Source: Hymenochaete sp. R1
Taxonomy: Eukaryota; Basidiomycota; Agaricomycetes; Hymenochaetales; Hymenochaetaceae
Reading direction: 5' to 3'
Length of the DNA stretch: 59,258 nt
Assembly (NCBI GenBank): GCA_019400425.1
Contig: JAFREE010000147.1
Location: 1 to 59,258, forward strand
The notes below the pieces were generated by a model, which made no database searches, had not been told where the DNA came from, and saw nothing but the letters and a program-made list of their open reading frames with translations. Positions 35,625-46,352 of this stretch are shown here, piece after piece. The position numbers and the translations under genes were made by a program. Position 1 is the first letter of the stretch; every line of letters starts with the position of its first letter.

Positions 35625-37349
35625 ATGAATTCGTTTTACTCCACGGACACGCTCGACTTCGTCAAGACCCTTGTCCCGAGGCTGGATCCATCATCAACGT
35701 ACGCGACTGCTCATTCATATGCAAATGAACTCCTACGCCACATCACTGGCCTTCAAGGACATGTACATGCAGTCAGATCCATCATCAAACAAGACCCAAA
35801 GCATTATACTGATATGACAAAGTTCTGGAACGGGCTCGACAATCGTTATAAACGAACGATTTCTAGGTGCGCAAGGAACCTTGATGCTGAACTACTCAAG
35901 AAGGCGTCGGGATCGGACTCGAATATGATAGCCCAAAGTATCAAACAATTTTGGGACAAACATCGGCCTATCATAATGTCTGCGACGGAATGCGAAATCC
36001 GGCTTCTCGCTCTCCTCCTGCTCCATGCGCATTACATGCCTGAACCCGGTCAGAACGACATTCCGCGTCTTGGGGATAAAATGCGAGTCATCGAACGCCA
36101 CGCCGCGCACTGCAAGCTGGCACTATACAAAGCCGCTCCTAATCTCTCACCTGAGGTTGACACCAGTGGCAGGGAAGCCATGACATTTCCGTTAAATGAG
36201 CTCATGAAGATGCTAGTACAATACGAGACAGAAATGGTCGAGCTGGAGGGCCATTTTCGAGTCTTTCTCCCCGAGATCGATTTTGAGGCTTATAGCCATG
36301 TATCCAGCGCCGACAAGAAGGTTTTGGGACTAATGGGTCGCTCTCCCGAGGAGCCGGATCTACTCAATCTCCCTACAGGTAACTCGATGCTCCAGCACAT
36401 TCGAACATCCATTCCGACAGGCCTGACTGGCGCCATGAAAGAAAAGGTAGACGAACTCGCCTCCCTCCTCATTGCTTATGAACGGCAGTTGAGCTTTCGC
36501 AGAGCAAGCTTAGCCAGCACCCCAAATGAGTACTTTACATCTACCACAAGCGAGTTTATGCGTCGACTGGAGCGTCCGGCCCTTCTTGTCAATGAGATTC
36601 ACCATCTACTGCAGCAGAAAGGCTCAGCATCCGCGGAAGAAACTTCGACAGATTATGGCGGGCGCGAACCTTCGCATGTCGGTGGGTGGTCTCCGGAACC
36701 CGTCTTTCTTGCTGTCATTTGCGAGTGCAGACTCCTTGTTCTCTTCCACTACTATCACTACTTCAAATCCCCAGATGGCATCGAGTGTGCGAAAGACACG
36801 ATTAAAAGGAGACGGCGTTCGGGAAATATTGAGTTCCACGCATTGTATACCAAACACATCTTGGACCAGTCTTTCGCCCGTATCTTCGAGCATTGGCGTT
36901 CGAAACAAGGCAGGGAACTCGACGATAATATGGAGAACGAAGCGAGGCAGCTTTTCTGGTTGGCCAACGATGATGTTACAGACTATAATGCGGCGCTAGC
37001 GCAGAGACCACAGCGCGAACAAAAGGCTTTGAAGGAGCTGGAAGGCGGAACGAAGGTAGGGCGCCATTACAAAGCAGAGCTCATGAAGCTTCAGAAACAG
37101 CTCATTGACGAAACACCGCTGAAACTTCTTGACTTCGAACGGGGAACACATATGGATAGTGGTCAACGGAAGGACTTGAAGGACCTTGACGAAAGCGATT
37201 CTTTGGTAACTATGTTACGCAAGCCTAGGGCACTGGCCACCACTACTGATAAGGAGCTTGCCCAGCCTGGACGAGGTAGCCAGAAAAAGCGGAAAGCTGC
37301 AGAATTGGGCGAAGGCGGTGTTTCCTCTCGTTCTCGAAAGAGAACATGA
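35625..37349 (+). CDS. unrecognised intronless family, copy 3
   Basis: A single exon encodes 574 residues, starting MNSFYSTDTLDFVKTLVPRL. Module 1 has CEIRLLALLLLHAHYM (from about 35989) with RVIERHAAHC and ends in FLPEIDFEAYSH. Module 2 has SIPTGLTGAMKEKVDEL, GGWSPEP, CRLLVLFHYYHYFKS (from about 36720) with RRSGNIEFHAL, and ends in LKLLDFERGTHMD. The tail KKRKAAELGEGGVSSRSRKR is basic. The protein is closest to copy 4 and clearly related to copies 1 and 2 in every block. Function unknown. Confidence 0.85.
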   Translation: MNSFYSTDTLDFVKTLVPRLDPSSTYATAHSYANELLRHITGLQGHVHAVRSIIKQDPKHYTDMTKFWNGLDNRYKRTISRCARNLDAELLKKASGSDSNMIAQSIKQFWDKHRPIIMSATECEIRLLALLLLHAHYMPEPGQNDIPRLGDKMRVIERHAAHCKLALYKAAPNLSPEVDTSGREAMTFPLNELMKMLVQYETEMVELEGHFRVFLPEIDFEAYSHVSSADKKVLGLMGRSPEEPDLLNLPTGNSMLQHIRTSIPTGLTGAMKEKVDELASLLIAYERQLSFRRASLASTPNEYFTSTTSEFMRRLERPALLVNEIHHLLQQKGSASAEETSTDYGGREPSHVGGWSPEPVFLAVICECRLLVLFHYYHYFKSPDGIECAKDTIKRRRRSGNIEFHALYTKHILDQSFARIFEHWRSKQGRELDDNMENEARQLFWLANDDVTDYNAALAQRPQREQKALKELEGGTKVGRHYKAELMKLQKQLIDETPLKLLDFERGTHMDSGQRKDLKDLDESDSLVTMLRKPRALATTTDKELAQPGRGSQKKRKAAELGEGGVSSRSRKRT

Positions 37350-37963
37350 TGCACCAATGGCGGTTCCAGTAAGTAGCTTAACGATCATTCTAATAGCTAT
37401 TTCCCGTGCGATATGCATGCGTGCTCAACTTTTTATACTTCCCCTCTCCCTCCCTTTCTTTCCGCCCGCTTTCCGGTTAATCTTTATACCAGATTATTTG
37501 CGATAACCTTTGCCCTTGCCACAGTCTGCTAGATACACGGCTATCGCTCTTATCAGATTTCCATCATAATGCTGTTGTTTCATCATCTACGGACCCATTC
37601 ATGACACCAAAACTGCTTTCGTGGCTATCCAAAAAGTTCCTTAGAAGGACCATATATTTTCATGGGGCTAGATTACTCTAATTTTGCGATTTTCGTTGAA
37701 CGGGCTGGTACTAACTTACTAGAGTGCAATTACCTCGATGATTACCTAATCTTCATGCTAGTACTTCATCGGAAACGAGAACTTATCGCGCGACTTTGCT
37801 TCATCCGTCGTCGTCGTCGTCGTCCTCTTCCCATTACTAAAAGTGCGCTCTCTCATATTGAGTACTGCTTACACTCTAAAGCTCATTCCAATCCCCCTTC
37901 TCAAACCAAGGTTCACGCCAGCCAGGACTTACGTTCTCTTCTCTGGACACGCACTCTATCAGA
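37350..37963. other. spacer between copies 3 and 4
   Basis: About 610 bases with a CGT repeat near 37807-37822. No gene and no copy of the TTAGCCC block found upstream of copies 1 and 2. Confidence 0.5.
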
Positions 37964-39643
37964 ATGCTCGATTCCGTTAAGGCTTTCATTCCGGTAACAG
38001 ACTCTCTATCAACACACGGGACTGCGCGATACTATGCAGAGGAGCTCCTGAAGCTCATCACTAAGCTCCAGGAACACATATGTGTGGTCAAGTCCAATAT
38101 AAAAAAGAATTCAAAACATTATGACGACATGACTCACACATGGGCAATGCTTGACCTGAAGTTCAGACGACAGACATCTAGGGTTGCAAGCTGTATTGAT
38201 TCCGAACTAGTCAAGATAATGAAGGAGTCGAACCCGGACTCGACGTGTCAAGGTATCAAGGATGACTTTGACAAGTACCTTCCCGTCATTAAATCAGCGG
38301 TGGAATGCGAAATCAGACTTCTCGCTCTTCATCACTTTCGTGCCTATTACGAGCCTGACCCCGCCAGTCAAATCAAAATGGCGCGACAAGAGGATAAAAT
38401 GCGATCGGTCGAGCGCCACGCTGCGCACTGTGGGTCGGCCACTTTGGTTCTATTCGAAGCCGCTCTCGAATTTTCACCTGGAAGCAACTCAGACAGCCGA
38501 GAGTCCGCTTCTTCTTCGGACAAGCTCTTGTCGATGTTTGCTTATTACGAGGAAAGTTTGAACGGGCTCAAAGTCCATCTTCGAGACATATTCCCTGAAG
38601 TCGACTTCGAGACTTATAGACATTTATCTAGTCGCGATAGGAAGGCCTTGCCTTCCGTCGACGCCTCGAGTCTGCCGACGTCTTCTACCAGCGACTCGAT
38701 ACTCCAGTACATTCGAGCGTTCGTCCCAACAGGTCTATCTGGCGAAATGCAAAGGAAGGCAAAGATCCTCGATGACTTTATCATCGTCTATGAAAGGCAT
38801 CTGAACGCTCGTAAGGTAATTTTAGCCAGCGCGCCAGATGATCGCTTCAATGCTACAATAGCCGAGTTCACGAGGCGGCTGAAGCATCCAATCCACACAG
38901 CCATAGAACTGCACCGTTTACTACAGCCCCAAAAAGTAACAATTGCAGGAGATATTTCGACAGACCATGGCGGGCGAGAACCGTCTCAAGTCGGTGGGTG
39001 GTCCCCAGAATCCATCCTTCTCACTTTCATTTGCGAGTGGAGGCTCCTTGTTCTCTTCCACTACTATCACTACTTCAAATCTCAAGATGGTATCGAGTAT
39101 GCGAAAGACACGACGAGGCGGAATCGGCGCTCTGGTAGTGTCGAGTTCCACGCTTTGTACATCAAGAAGGCTTTAGATGGGTCTTTCGCTCGAACTTTCG
39201 AAATTTGGTGCTCACATCAAACTAGAGAATTAGACGACAACGCGAAGGATGAGATGAGGCAGCTCGTGTGGACGGCTCATAACGATGCTGAAGCCTACGA
39301 GGCGAAACTGGCAAAGAAACCACAAAGCGGACAAAAGGCTTTGAGAGAGCTTGAATGGGTAACGAAGGTGGCGCGCCATTACAAAGCAGAACTTGTAAAA
39401 GTACAGAAACAGCTCATCGATGACACCCCTCTGAAAGACCTCGACTTCGAACGAGGAGCACACGTGTATGGCGATTACTGGAAAGATCTGAAAGATATTG
39501 AGGAGAGCGACTCTCTAGCGACCATGTTAAGCAAGTCTAAAACACTAACCATTCAAGGAACTGGTCGGAAGAAGAGGAAGAAGCTTGAAACGGACAAGGT
39601 TCAAGGCGATCCAGGAGACCCTGCTAGTAAGAAGAGCAAATAA
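37964..39643 (+). CDS. unrecognised intronless family, copy 4
   Basis: A single exon encodes 559 residues from MLDSVKAFIPVTDS. Compared with copy 3 it lacks the first eight or so residues; the frame stays open upstream but offers no ATG. Module 1: CEIRLLALHHFRAYYEP (from about 38305), RSVERHAAHC, IFPEVDFETYRH. Module 2: FVPTGLSGEMQRKAKIL, GGWSPES, CEWRLLVLFHYYHYFKSQDG (from about 39033), RRSGSVEFHAL, LKDLDFERGAHV. The tail GRKKRKKLETDK..SKKSK is basic. The divergence from copy 3 is moderate throughout, with no frameshift or stop, which argues that the gene is maintained. Confidence 0.83.
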   Translation: MLDSVKAFIPVTDSLSTHGTARYYAEELLKLITKLQEHICVVKSNIKKNSKHYDDMTHTWAMLDLKFRRQTSRVASCIDSELVKIMKESNPDSTCQGIKDDFDKYLPVIKSAVECEIRLLALHHFRAYYEPDPASQIKMARQEDKMRSVERHAAHCGSATLVLFEAALEFSPGSNSDSRESASSSDKLLSMFAYYEESLNGLKVHLRDIFPEVDFETYRHLSSRDRKALPSVDASSLPTSSTSDSILQYIRAFVPTGLSGEMQRKAKILDDFIIVYERHLNARKVILASAPDDRFNATIAEFTRRLKHPIHTAIELHRLLQPQKVTIAGDISTDHGGREPSQVGGWSPESILLTFICEWRLLVLFHYYHYFKSQDGIEYAKDTTRRNRRSGSVEFHALYIKKALDGSFARTFEIWCSHQTRELDDNAKDEMRQLVWTAHNDAEAYEAKLAKKPQSGQKALRELEWVTKVARHYKAELVKVQKQLIDDTPLKDLDFERGAHVYGDYWKDLKDIEESDSLATMLSKSKTLTIQGTGRKKRKKLETDKVQGDPGDPASKKSK

Positions 39644-40354
39644 GTTGAACGAACGTGAAATGACTATCTGTGATAATCAACTCTAACTTACTTTTAACCT
39701 TAGAACGCGTGAGCGTACCCGTTCTCTTAATCATAGAATTCTTAGCACTCCGCGATTGTGAACTACACAATCCTCAAACATTTTTCTCTCGCTAACTCTC
39801 CGCCCCTACTTCTTTTTAGATCTCGCATTATTTATATGATCAGAAATTGTTACACACAAGTAGGAGTCAGTGGGGTGATAGGAGTGAACGCGTGAAGACT
39901 GCCATTAGTCAAGAAAAAGCGCGAAAATGAAGTCAGTGGGGAAGTGTGAAGCTCACTGTGAATTCCGTCCCTTCTTTTGTCTCCCCTTTCATGCTCAAAG
40001 TAAAAGCCTAGCCTGTATTAATGGAAACAAAAAACAAAACTACTTGTAATAATACATCGTTTCGACCAAAAGCGGAATCTGTCTGAAATGTTAATTTCTT
40101 TTACACTAGGAACGACGTCGACACGAATGCGAGTAAGCCATGGTACTACATGCTTGCAGTGAGACAGGGATGCACTGATTAATTTTGACGATTAGGACTC
40201 GGAGGATGAAAGGCATGATGCATTTATTATACGATAGGATATGGAGAACGATACCGAAAGCAGTCGGATAAAAGAAAAGGGGAAGGGGGGGTGGGGGGGG
40301 TGGATTTGTTTGAAAACTAGAAGATGATGAGCTTCGTTAAATTCATTGGGTTTG
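39644..40354. other. convergent 3' spacer with a G-rich tract
   Basis: It lies between the ends of copy 4 and Con-6-like gene 2. It contains four G-runs at 40279-40302 that could form a quadruplex on the plus strand. No gene seen. Confidence 0.5.
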
Positions 40355-40976
40355 TCATGCACCGTCAACGAAGTTGACGTGTTTGTCCGCTGTGCCTTCT
40401 GGACTCACGTCCATCTTGGACGAAGCCATCCGCCTCAGTATCCGACGCGGCGTCATGCATTCGTTCATGTGGGTGTCTGCAACAACAAAACAAATCCATT
40501 GAGTCAGAATGAAAATCAAAAAGGGACAGACGTATACAAGAGCTCATGGAATGAGTCGAAGCTAAGACGGAAGACTCACTCCTTGCAGTCACAGGGTCCA
40601 TCATTTCTTCTTCATCCCCTATCTCCTCTTCACTTGACGCGCGCGCAGCACTCTCCACTTCTGGCGGCATCTCCATCCCATCTGCCTCGCATCCATCGAG
40701 TTTGCGCGCTGCTCTTTCTTTTGCACGCCTGGACACTCGCGGACTCTTCAGTGCTGCTCGGAGACCTGAAATGACCCGCGCGGGATCTTTGCCATCCCGG
40801 TCAAGAAACGTGGGGGAAGTTGCGGACGGAGGCGGAGTCGGGGGCGGGGACGCCTTTGACGTTACTGCGTGTCCCGAGTTATAGGCAGTAGAGCCGTGGC
40901 CTGCAGTAACTCTAAGGGTGGCGGCGGGCTTGGAATGTGAATCGTCAACCGTTACGGAACGTGTGGATGTGGCCAT
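40355..40976 (-). CDS. Con-6-like small protein 2
   Basis: Two exons, 40580-40976 and 40355-40476, give 172 residues. A Ser/Thr/Pro-rich N-terminus precedes the Con-6-type core RVISGLRAALKSPRVSRRAK with RAARKLDG, then an acidic EEEIGDEEEMMD stretch. After a phase-1 intron comes a basic RRILRRMASSKM segment ending KHVNFVDGA. The core, the intron phase and the KHVNF motif are shared with Con-6-like gene 1 about 6.7 kb away, so the two are paralogues. The KHVNF reading was preferred over an alternative frame of the last exon because it matches the other copy. Role unknown; a spore or stress role is inference from Con-6 in other fungi. Confidence 0.65.
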
Positions 40977-41562
40977 GCTGTCGCTCTCGTCGAATACTAT
41001 ATGTCACTACTCAGTGCGGCTGCTCGTCGTTTGAAAGCAAGTGCAATTTAGCGAGAAGATGAGTGCCGCAGTCAAGCTAATCAGTGTCGTAGCGAGAGTT
41101 ATGAAGGAAGACCAATACGAATGACCCCTACCGCTGCTCTTATATAGTCAAAAATGAGACTTGGAGCTGGTCATCAGGTAATTTAGTAGCACCAGCCTCC
41201 ATTTTAGAGCCAAAATCCAGTACGACCCTGAAGGCGACAAAGATGCTCCTGAGCCAATTGAGTCGAGTTGAGAGCTTGGAGCAGAGCCTCAGCCTGTTCG
41301 TGTAGTAAAGTAATGAGTGAGAGTGAGAGGCGTCATGGCGCGAAACACTGCTATGACGTCAGCTTTTCGGCTGCTTTACATAACTTTCCGGGCCTTTCAG
41401 ATGGCATCGGGCCGAACTAGTGTCGATCAGCCGTATCACATAACCTACTACTCTGATTATCGGAGGCCACTTCAGCCATATATCTTCCTCGACGTTTACG
41501 ACGACGACAAGGATCTTTGCCCATCAGGGATATCAGACGTTGGCAGAGCAACAAAAAACGCG
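40977..41562. other. divergent promoter region
   Basis: It serves Con-6-like gene 2 (left) and the HbrB gene (right). Open frames that extend through it toward 41691 are taken as leader sequence. Confidence 0.4.
41139..41146 (-). promoter_or_regulatory. TATA box upstream of Con-6-like gene 2
   Basis: TATATAAG on the minus strand, about 165 bases upstream of the ATG at 40976. Confidence 0.4.
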
Positions 41563-43654
41563 ATGGCTTCACCGCCTTCATCGTCAAAAATGCATGTGTC
41601 TCCATCCAAGGTTCGTCGGATTCTTCCAGTTACTATCAGTACCGCTTTCCTATTGTCTTGTCCTAGGGCACATGCTAACTTGCATACTTAATCATTCCTT
41701 TCTCTTAATCTTGCGTTCTGCACTATACGACTTTGGCATCCCAATATGCATATGAAGGGTGCTTCTTCCTCAGCCGCCCTTACTGCGTCTGGAAGAACTT
41801 ACGATGCGAAGCTCGTGCAGCGCGAGATGCTTCGTTTGGGCGCTCTTGCAGGACAGATTCCGACCGCTGCTTTCAATGGTATCAACACTTTGTCCTCTTC
41901 GGCAGGCGCCGCTTTAAACTCTGCGTCGACACTTGTCCTACCTACTTCCGGTAGCTCTTCGGGAACGGGCACGCCAGCAGGGCATGGTCACGGTGCTGGC
42001 CTACAGTTGACCGCAGGAGATGGTGGAGCTTGGGCGCAATTGCATTTGTATGTGCTACCTTTGTTCAACCACGAGCAACTACAAATACCCATGTACGTGA
42101 TTTTTCTTCTTGCTCCAACCTGCTTTACTCAAGCTCACTACAGCGAAGACTTGAACGCGCTCGTAAGGTTGCACATTGAGACCGTGATGATGCGCAAAAC
42201 GTCTCGCGCACTGGCGACTCTCGAGACTGATACCGCAGAGCTGATAAGCGCCGGAATGACCACGTTGAACACAAAGCTTTCAGGGATTGGAGCGAGCGGA
42301 GGGCATGGTGCTGAGGATGACAAACTACTGGCCCGTGTGGGTGAGCTTTGGACATTCTTCTGGGATCAGGTTCTTCCGTACGTAGAGGGTGTCTTCATTC
42401 CACTACAAACAGAGCCCATGCTTCTCACTCTTTCACATCGTGCTCCCAAAGCTCCTCCACCTGACGCAAGTCCGGCAACACCCCATCCCATACCTCAACC
42501 GTCAGCCGCGGGTTCTTTTCCAATTGACGTCCGCGCCATTGCACTTCGAGCATTCAGAGATAAGATCGTCGTTCCGATTGCTGCAAGACTTGAAGCCCGT
42601 TTACTTGCCCGAGCAAGTCTTGTCGCTTCTTCCATTGGAACCGGAAGCTCGTCGGAGTCACTTGGATACCAGCACCCACGATTACAACAAATGCTCCTCG
42701 TTCTTCACTCGCAAGCTATACGTGCTCGACCAGCTCTAAGCCTCACTGCCCCACCTCCCTCAGCCTCGCCTTCTGAGATGGCTATTCGGCGACTACTTGA
42801 CGCATTATCGCAACTACGATCGCCATTTAGCGGTGCGAGTCCTTTACACCCATCGTCGAGCCCCGCCCGGCATCGACGAGCTCCTTCATTCCTCTCTGGT
42901 GGTGCACCTCGAGACAGGCGCGGACGGATCGGTATCGACCTAGACGTAGATGCGAAGCGACGGGGCCGTTTCTTAGACGAAACGACCACGTATGCTGTTG
43001 GAGACGAACGACTGTCTTCTGACGATCGGCCACTACCCAATCCGTTTGGAAGTGCGCATGGAAGCATGGATTCTAGCGCGTGGAGCGCAACAATGCAACG
43101 GGAACGAGGGTTCGAAGGAGGGCGCTCGGCATCGTTCACGTCTGGGTTCGGAGATGCGACACCGAAGAGTCGATTTACGCATCATGCTCATCATATGGAT
43201 AGAGAGAGGGAAAGAGAGGCGGGGAAGTCGTTCTTGGACAGCTTGAAGAGTCCACTTCCAGCTGATGCGGCTCGCAGTTATGATTATGACGAAGAGGGAA
43301 GAGATGGTTCTGGCGGTGTTCCTTCAGGCCCGTCAACGGTGGAGGGGCCTCGTAATCTCGTGGGTGACACGAGTACTTCAGCAAATGGACATAACACGGG
43401 TAGCTGGAATGATAGGTTATCACCCAATCAAGACGTTGAAAGGTTAGATTGGGATTCCGCCCAGGTATGTGTTTCTGAGTTTTGGTGGTGACTGTTACAA
43501 TGCTGAAGTTTTGTGTTTGAAGGCGGTGGTGGAACGAATGGTTGGGATGAATACGTTTCCTTCTGATGCAACACAGCGAGATTGTTCTCCGTCGCCCTTG
43601 CCCGCTCAACCGCCTTCTCTTGATGCGGCAGCGCGACGGCGGCGTATGACTTGA
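41563..43654 (+). CDS. HbrB/Bit61/PRR5-like TORC2 subunit
   Basis: The model is 41563-41610, 41758-42092, 42144-43464 and 43523-43654; it keeps frame and gives 611 residues. The HbrB domain covers about residues 85-350: LHLYVLPLFNHEQLQIPIEDLNALVRLHIE, then LLARVGELWTFFWDQVLPYVEGVFIPLQTE and a later ALRAFRDKIVVPIAARLEARL. HbrB/Bit61/PRR5 proteins are accessory subunits of TOR complex 2, acting at the plasma membrane in cell-wall integrity and actin control. The C-terminal 250 residues are Ser/Pro/Arg-rich and probably disordered. The 51-base intron at 42093-42143 contains no stop in frame. The first exon is the least certain: its donor is GTTCGT, and an alternative start lies at 41746. Confidence 0.82.
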
Positions 43655-44007
43655 TAATGCAATTTCCGTTTCTTCTTTTTTTATCTCGTTCACCTTTCCA
43701 GTCAATTTATTGGAATCTTATCATGCTTTCTCTTCATACTCTATCACACAATTTCTTGCATACCTTCACCTTCTGGACTTTCTCATGCTCATTGATCCAA
43801 TCCATTGAAATCCACCATTATATACGAAATTTGCCCGCCTGTGTATGAACGGTCGATGTCAGCTCCCAGTTTTGATGTATTAACCAGACAAACTCCTGAC
43901 GATTTTCGTTCGCTAAATAAGGAGACGATACTAATCAAACGCAAAAAATGCGAGCCCGAGCCATGATCATTGTGAACGATACAAGAAAGAACTATTTTCC
44001 TGAACCC
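43655..44007. other. convergent 3' spacer
   Basis: AT-rich 3' flanks of the HbrB gene and the minus-strand gene to its right. Nothing else seen. Confidence 0.5.
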
Positions 44008-46160
44008 TCAAATATCGAACCTTACAACTTGCTCCCCACCTCCCCTATCAATCTTCACAAGCCTCTTCGCCACACACCCATACAAAGCCCTTGTCTCCAA
44101 CGCCTTATCCGCCCCTAACCCCATCGCTAACTCTTCCTCCGTGTACGACGCTTGCGCTACTTGCTCGTTCGCTTCGGCGAGGACGACCTTGGCGGCGGCG
44201 AGAGGCATGGCGTGTCGGGGCGTTGCACGGAGGAGGGCGAGGAGGAGGTGCGCTGTGAGGATGATGTGGGCGTTTGGGAGGTGGGAGGTCGTTGTTGTGA
44301 GAAGGGAGAGGGAGCTGTGTGTTTGGGAGGGGGAGTTGATTTGCAGGGCTTTTTGGGTAGCTAAGTTTTCGAGGAGGGCGCTGTGATTTTTTTTTTTTCG
44401 TTAGTAATTAGTTCGATAGAATTAGCTGTTGGATGATTCGTACATAGTTTCTTTGGCTTGTGGCGGTTTGTTGGTTGTCGCGGCGGACGCGGTATTGAAA
44501 GGATGCCCTGGCATGATAATTTCGCCTACAGTTGCCCATATCTTGGCCTTGATATCGAGCCACATATCCCAGAGGTAATCAGTATGTTCGGCAAATCATA
44601 TGGGGAATTCTGAAAACGACTCACGACAATACGTTCGATGTCCGAAGTGATCTTAAATCGATTTTTTCCAACTGTTCCAGGAGTAGCTAGGCCGCGGCCC
44701 GGGGTCGCAACTTTCTTAGGAGTAGTAGGGACTTTGGGAGTCGCCATGATGGGAGCAGGCCCTGGAGCCGATGAAGGTGGTTCAGGTGGGGGTGTATTAG
44801 TTCGGGTCCGCTTTCGAGGCGGTGATTCAGGCGGGGGCGTTTCACTGCGCGGAGGGACATGGGCAGGCACCTCCATCCTGATTGTTTGCTCAGTTTCATC
44901 ATTTTCTTCTCCCATACTTTCATCATCTTGCTCTCCCATGCCGCTCTCGTCTTCCGAAATGCCTTGTAATGGTCGCGGTACTTGGAGTTGGGGTATGGGT
45001 CGACCTAAAGACTGGAGTGTGTTCGGAGCAGGTGCTGGCGTCGGTGTCATCTCGATTCCTTCCATGGTATTGTCAGAGCTCATGAATGTAGGGGGTTCAG
45101 GGTCGGGACGTTTGACGGAAGCGCCAGGCGTGGGCGCTGCCAGAGAATCCATCGTCACATCTCCCAGCATCGCAGCTTCGTCTACATTAATCTTGGAGTC
45201 GAGGAGAAGACTGTCATCTGGACCCAAAGCTCCTCTTGCAAGATTGGGAATCAGTATACTCTTGCGTTGGCCTCGATTGCGTGGGGCGGGGGCAGGACGC
45301 GGTGCGGATGACGGGGATATCCAGAATGCGTCTTCCTCCGCCTTTTTCGAGCTCGGGGCGTGTGATGGGTGCGACTTTTTGAGTAGAACATCTTTCTGGT
45401 ATAAATTGTTCAAGAAAGTGCCATGAAAGGGAGGAAAATAAATTTACCCTGGCTTTCACTTGTTTGATACGCATTGTCAATTCATGCACTCGCTTCTCTT
45501 CATCCTTGATCCTCGAAGCAAATGATGGCTCCTCTTTCGTTTCCTAATTATTGATAGACTCATCGGCATGCGCCTTGATAGGGCGTAGAGTATACTTACT
45601 GATTCTGAAATTTCTCCTAATTTTGCTATCTCACGCCTAAGCTCATTCAGACGAGATACAATGCTCTCCACCTCTTGCCTCGCACGCGGCATTGGTCGAA
45701 TAGACTGACTGTAACGATGAGGTCCATCATCCATAAGTTTAAAAGAGAAAAAAGAGATTGAGAAGGCGTACTATCGATCTAGGTACTTGAGTGCCGCTTC
45801 CGCATACACCTCTGGCTCCTTATCATTTTCACGCCGAGCATGCTTCGCAGTGCCCGCGGGTCTCCTCAAAGGTGTCGCCCCAGGGAACTCAACACGTGCT
45901 ACATTCGTCTTCGATGCCGTAGCGACATTCGCAGCCAATGTTTCGTCCGCATGCTTAGAAGTCGGAATGGATGTGGGATCAGGTACGAGTGTAAAGAGCC
46001 CGAGTTCGGAGGGGTCGACATCCCGAGCCAGGTCTCCTAAAGGTGTGCGAAGGACTGCGTCCGCGAAAGGCGTCGGACGACGTTTTGATGTATCTGAAAA
46101 TATGGAGCCGCTCTGCTTAGCAGCATGGGCAAAGCGGTCGATGCAATCGAGAAAAGACAT
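44008..46160 (-). CDS. coiled-coil protein, tentatively DASH Spc34-like N-terminus
   Basis: The first exon (from ATG 46160) encodes MSFLDCIDRFAHAAKQSGSI with PTPFADAVLRTPLGDLARDV and SELGLFTLV. That order (FxxA[IV]L, then a basic-Asp, then ExxLF) resembles the start of DASH/Dam1 subunit Spc34. Exons 2-3 form a coiled coil (VESIVSRLNELRREIAKLGE, DEEKRVHELTMRIKQVKA). A long Pro-rich, acidic, probably disordered segment follows, with repeated TPxxP sites and KRTRTN. The C-terminus is compact: DIERIVAKIWATVGEIIMPG, ALLENLATQKALQI, and ALYGCVAKRLVKIDRGGG ending VVRFDI, which looks like a winged helix. A kinetochore role is inference. The compact C-terminus is not something I know from Spc34, so this may be another family or two fused genes. 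It is divergent from the complex I gene, 192 bases away. Confidence 0.55.
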
Positions 46161-46352
46161 TCTTTAATGATAGGTGATGGGTGTTCGAAGGCTGGCAGCG
46201 CTGAGCACAACCACTCCATTTTACGGCAACAATTTATCACGTGCTTATTTACCACGGAGTAGCATGTCGATCACTATGTTCTCGCACCTGGACGACAACG
46301 GCGACGACGGCATCGACCAAACCAACGACAGTAAGAGCACTGAACGGCGGCA

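Noticed and set aside
44638..45426. 262-codon plus-strand frame opposite the Spc34-like gene
   Set aside because: It is a Gly/Ser-rich shadow of the Pro-rich minus-strand exon and lacks splice or family support.
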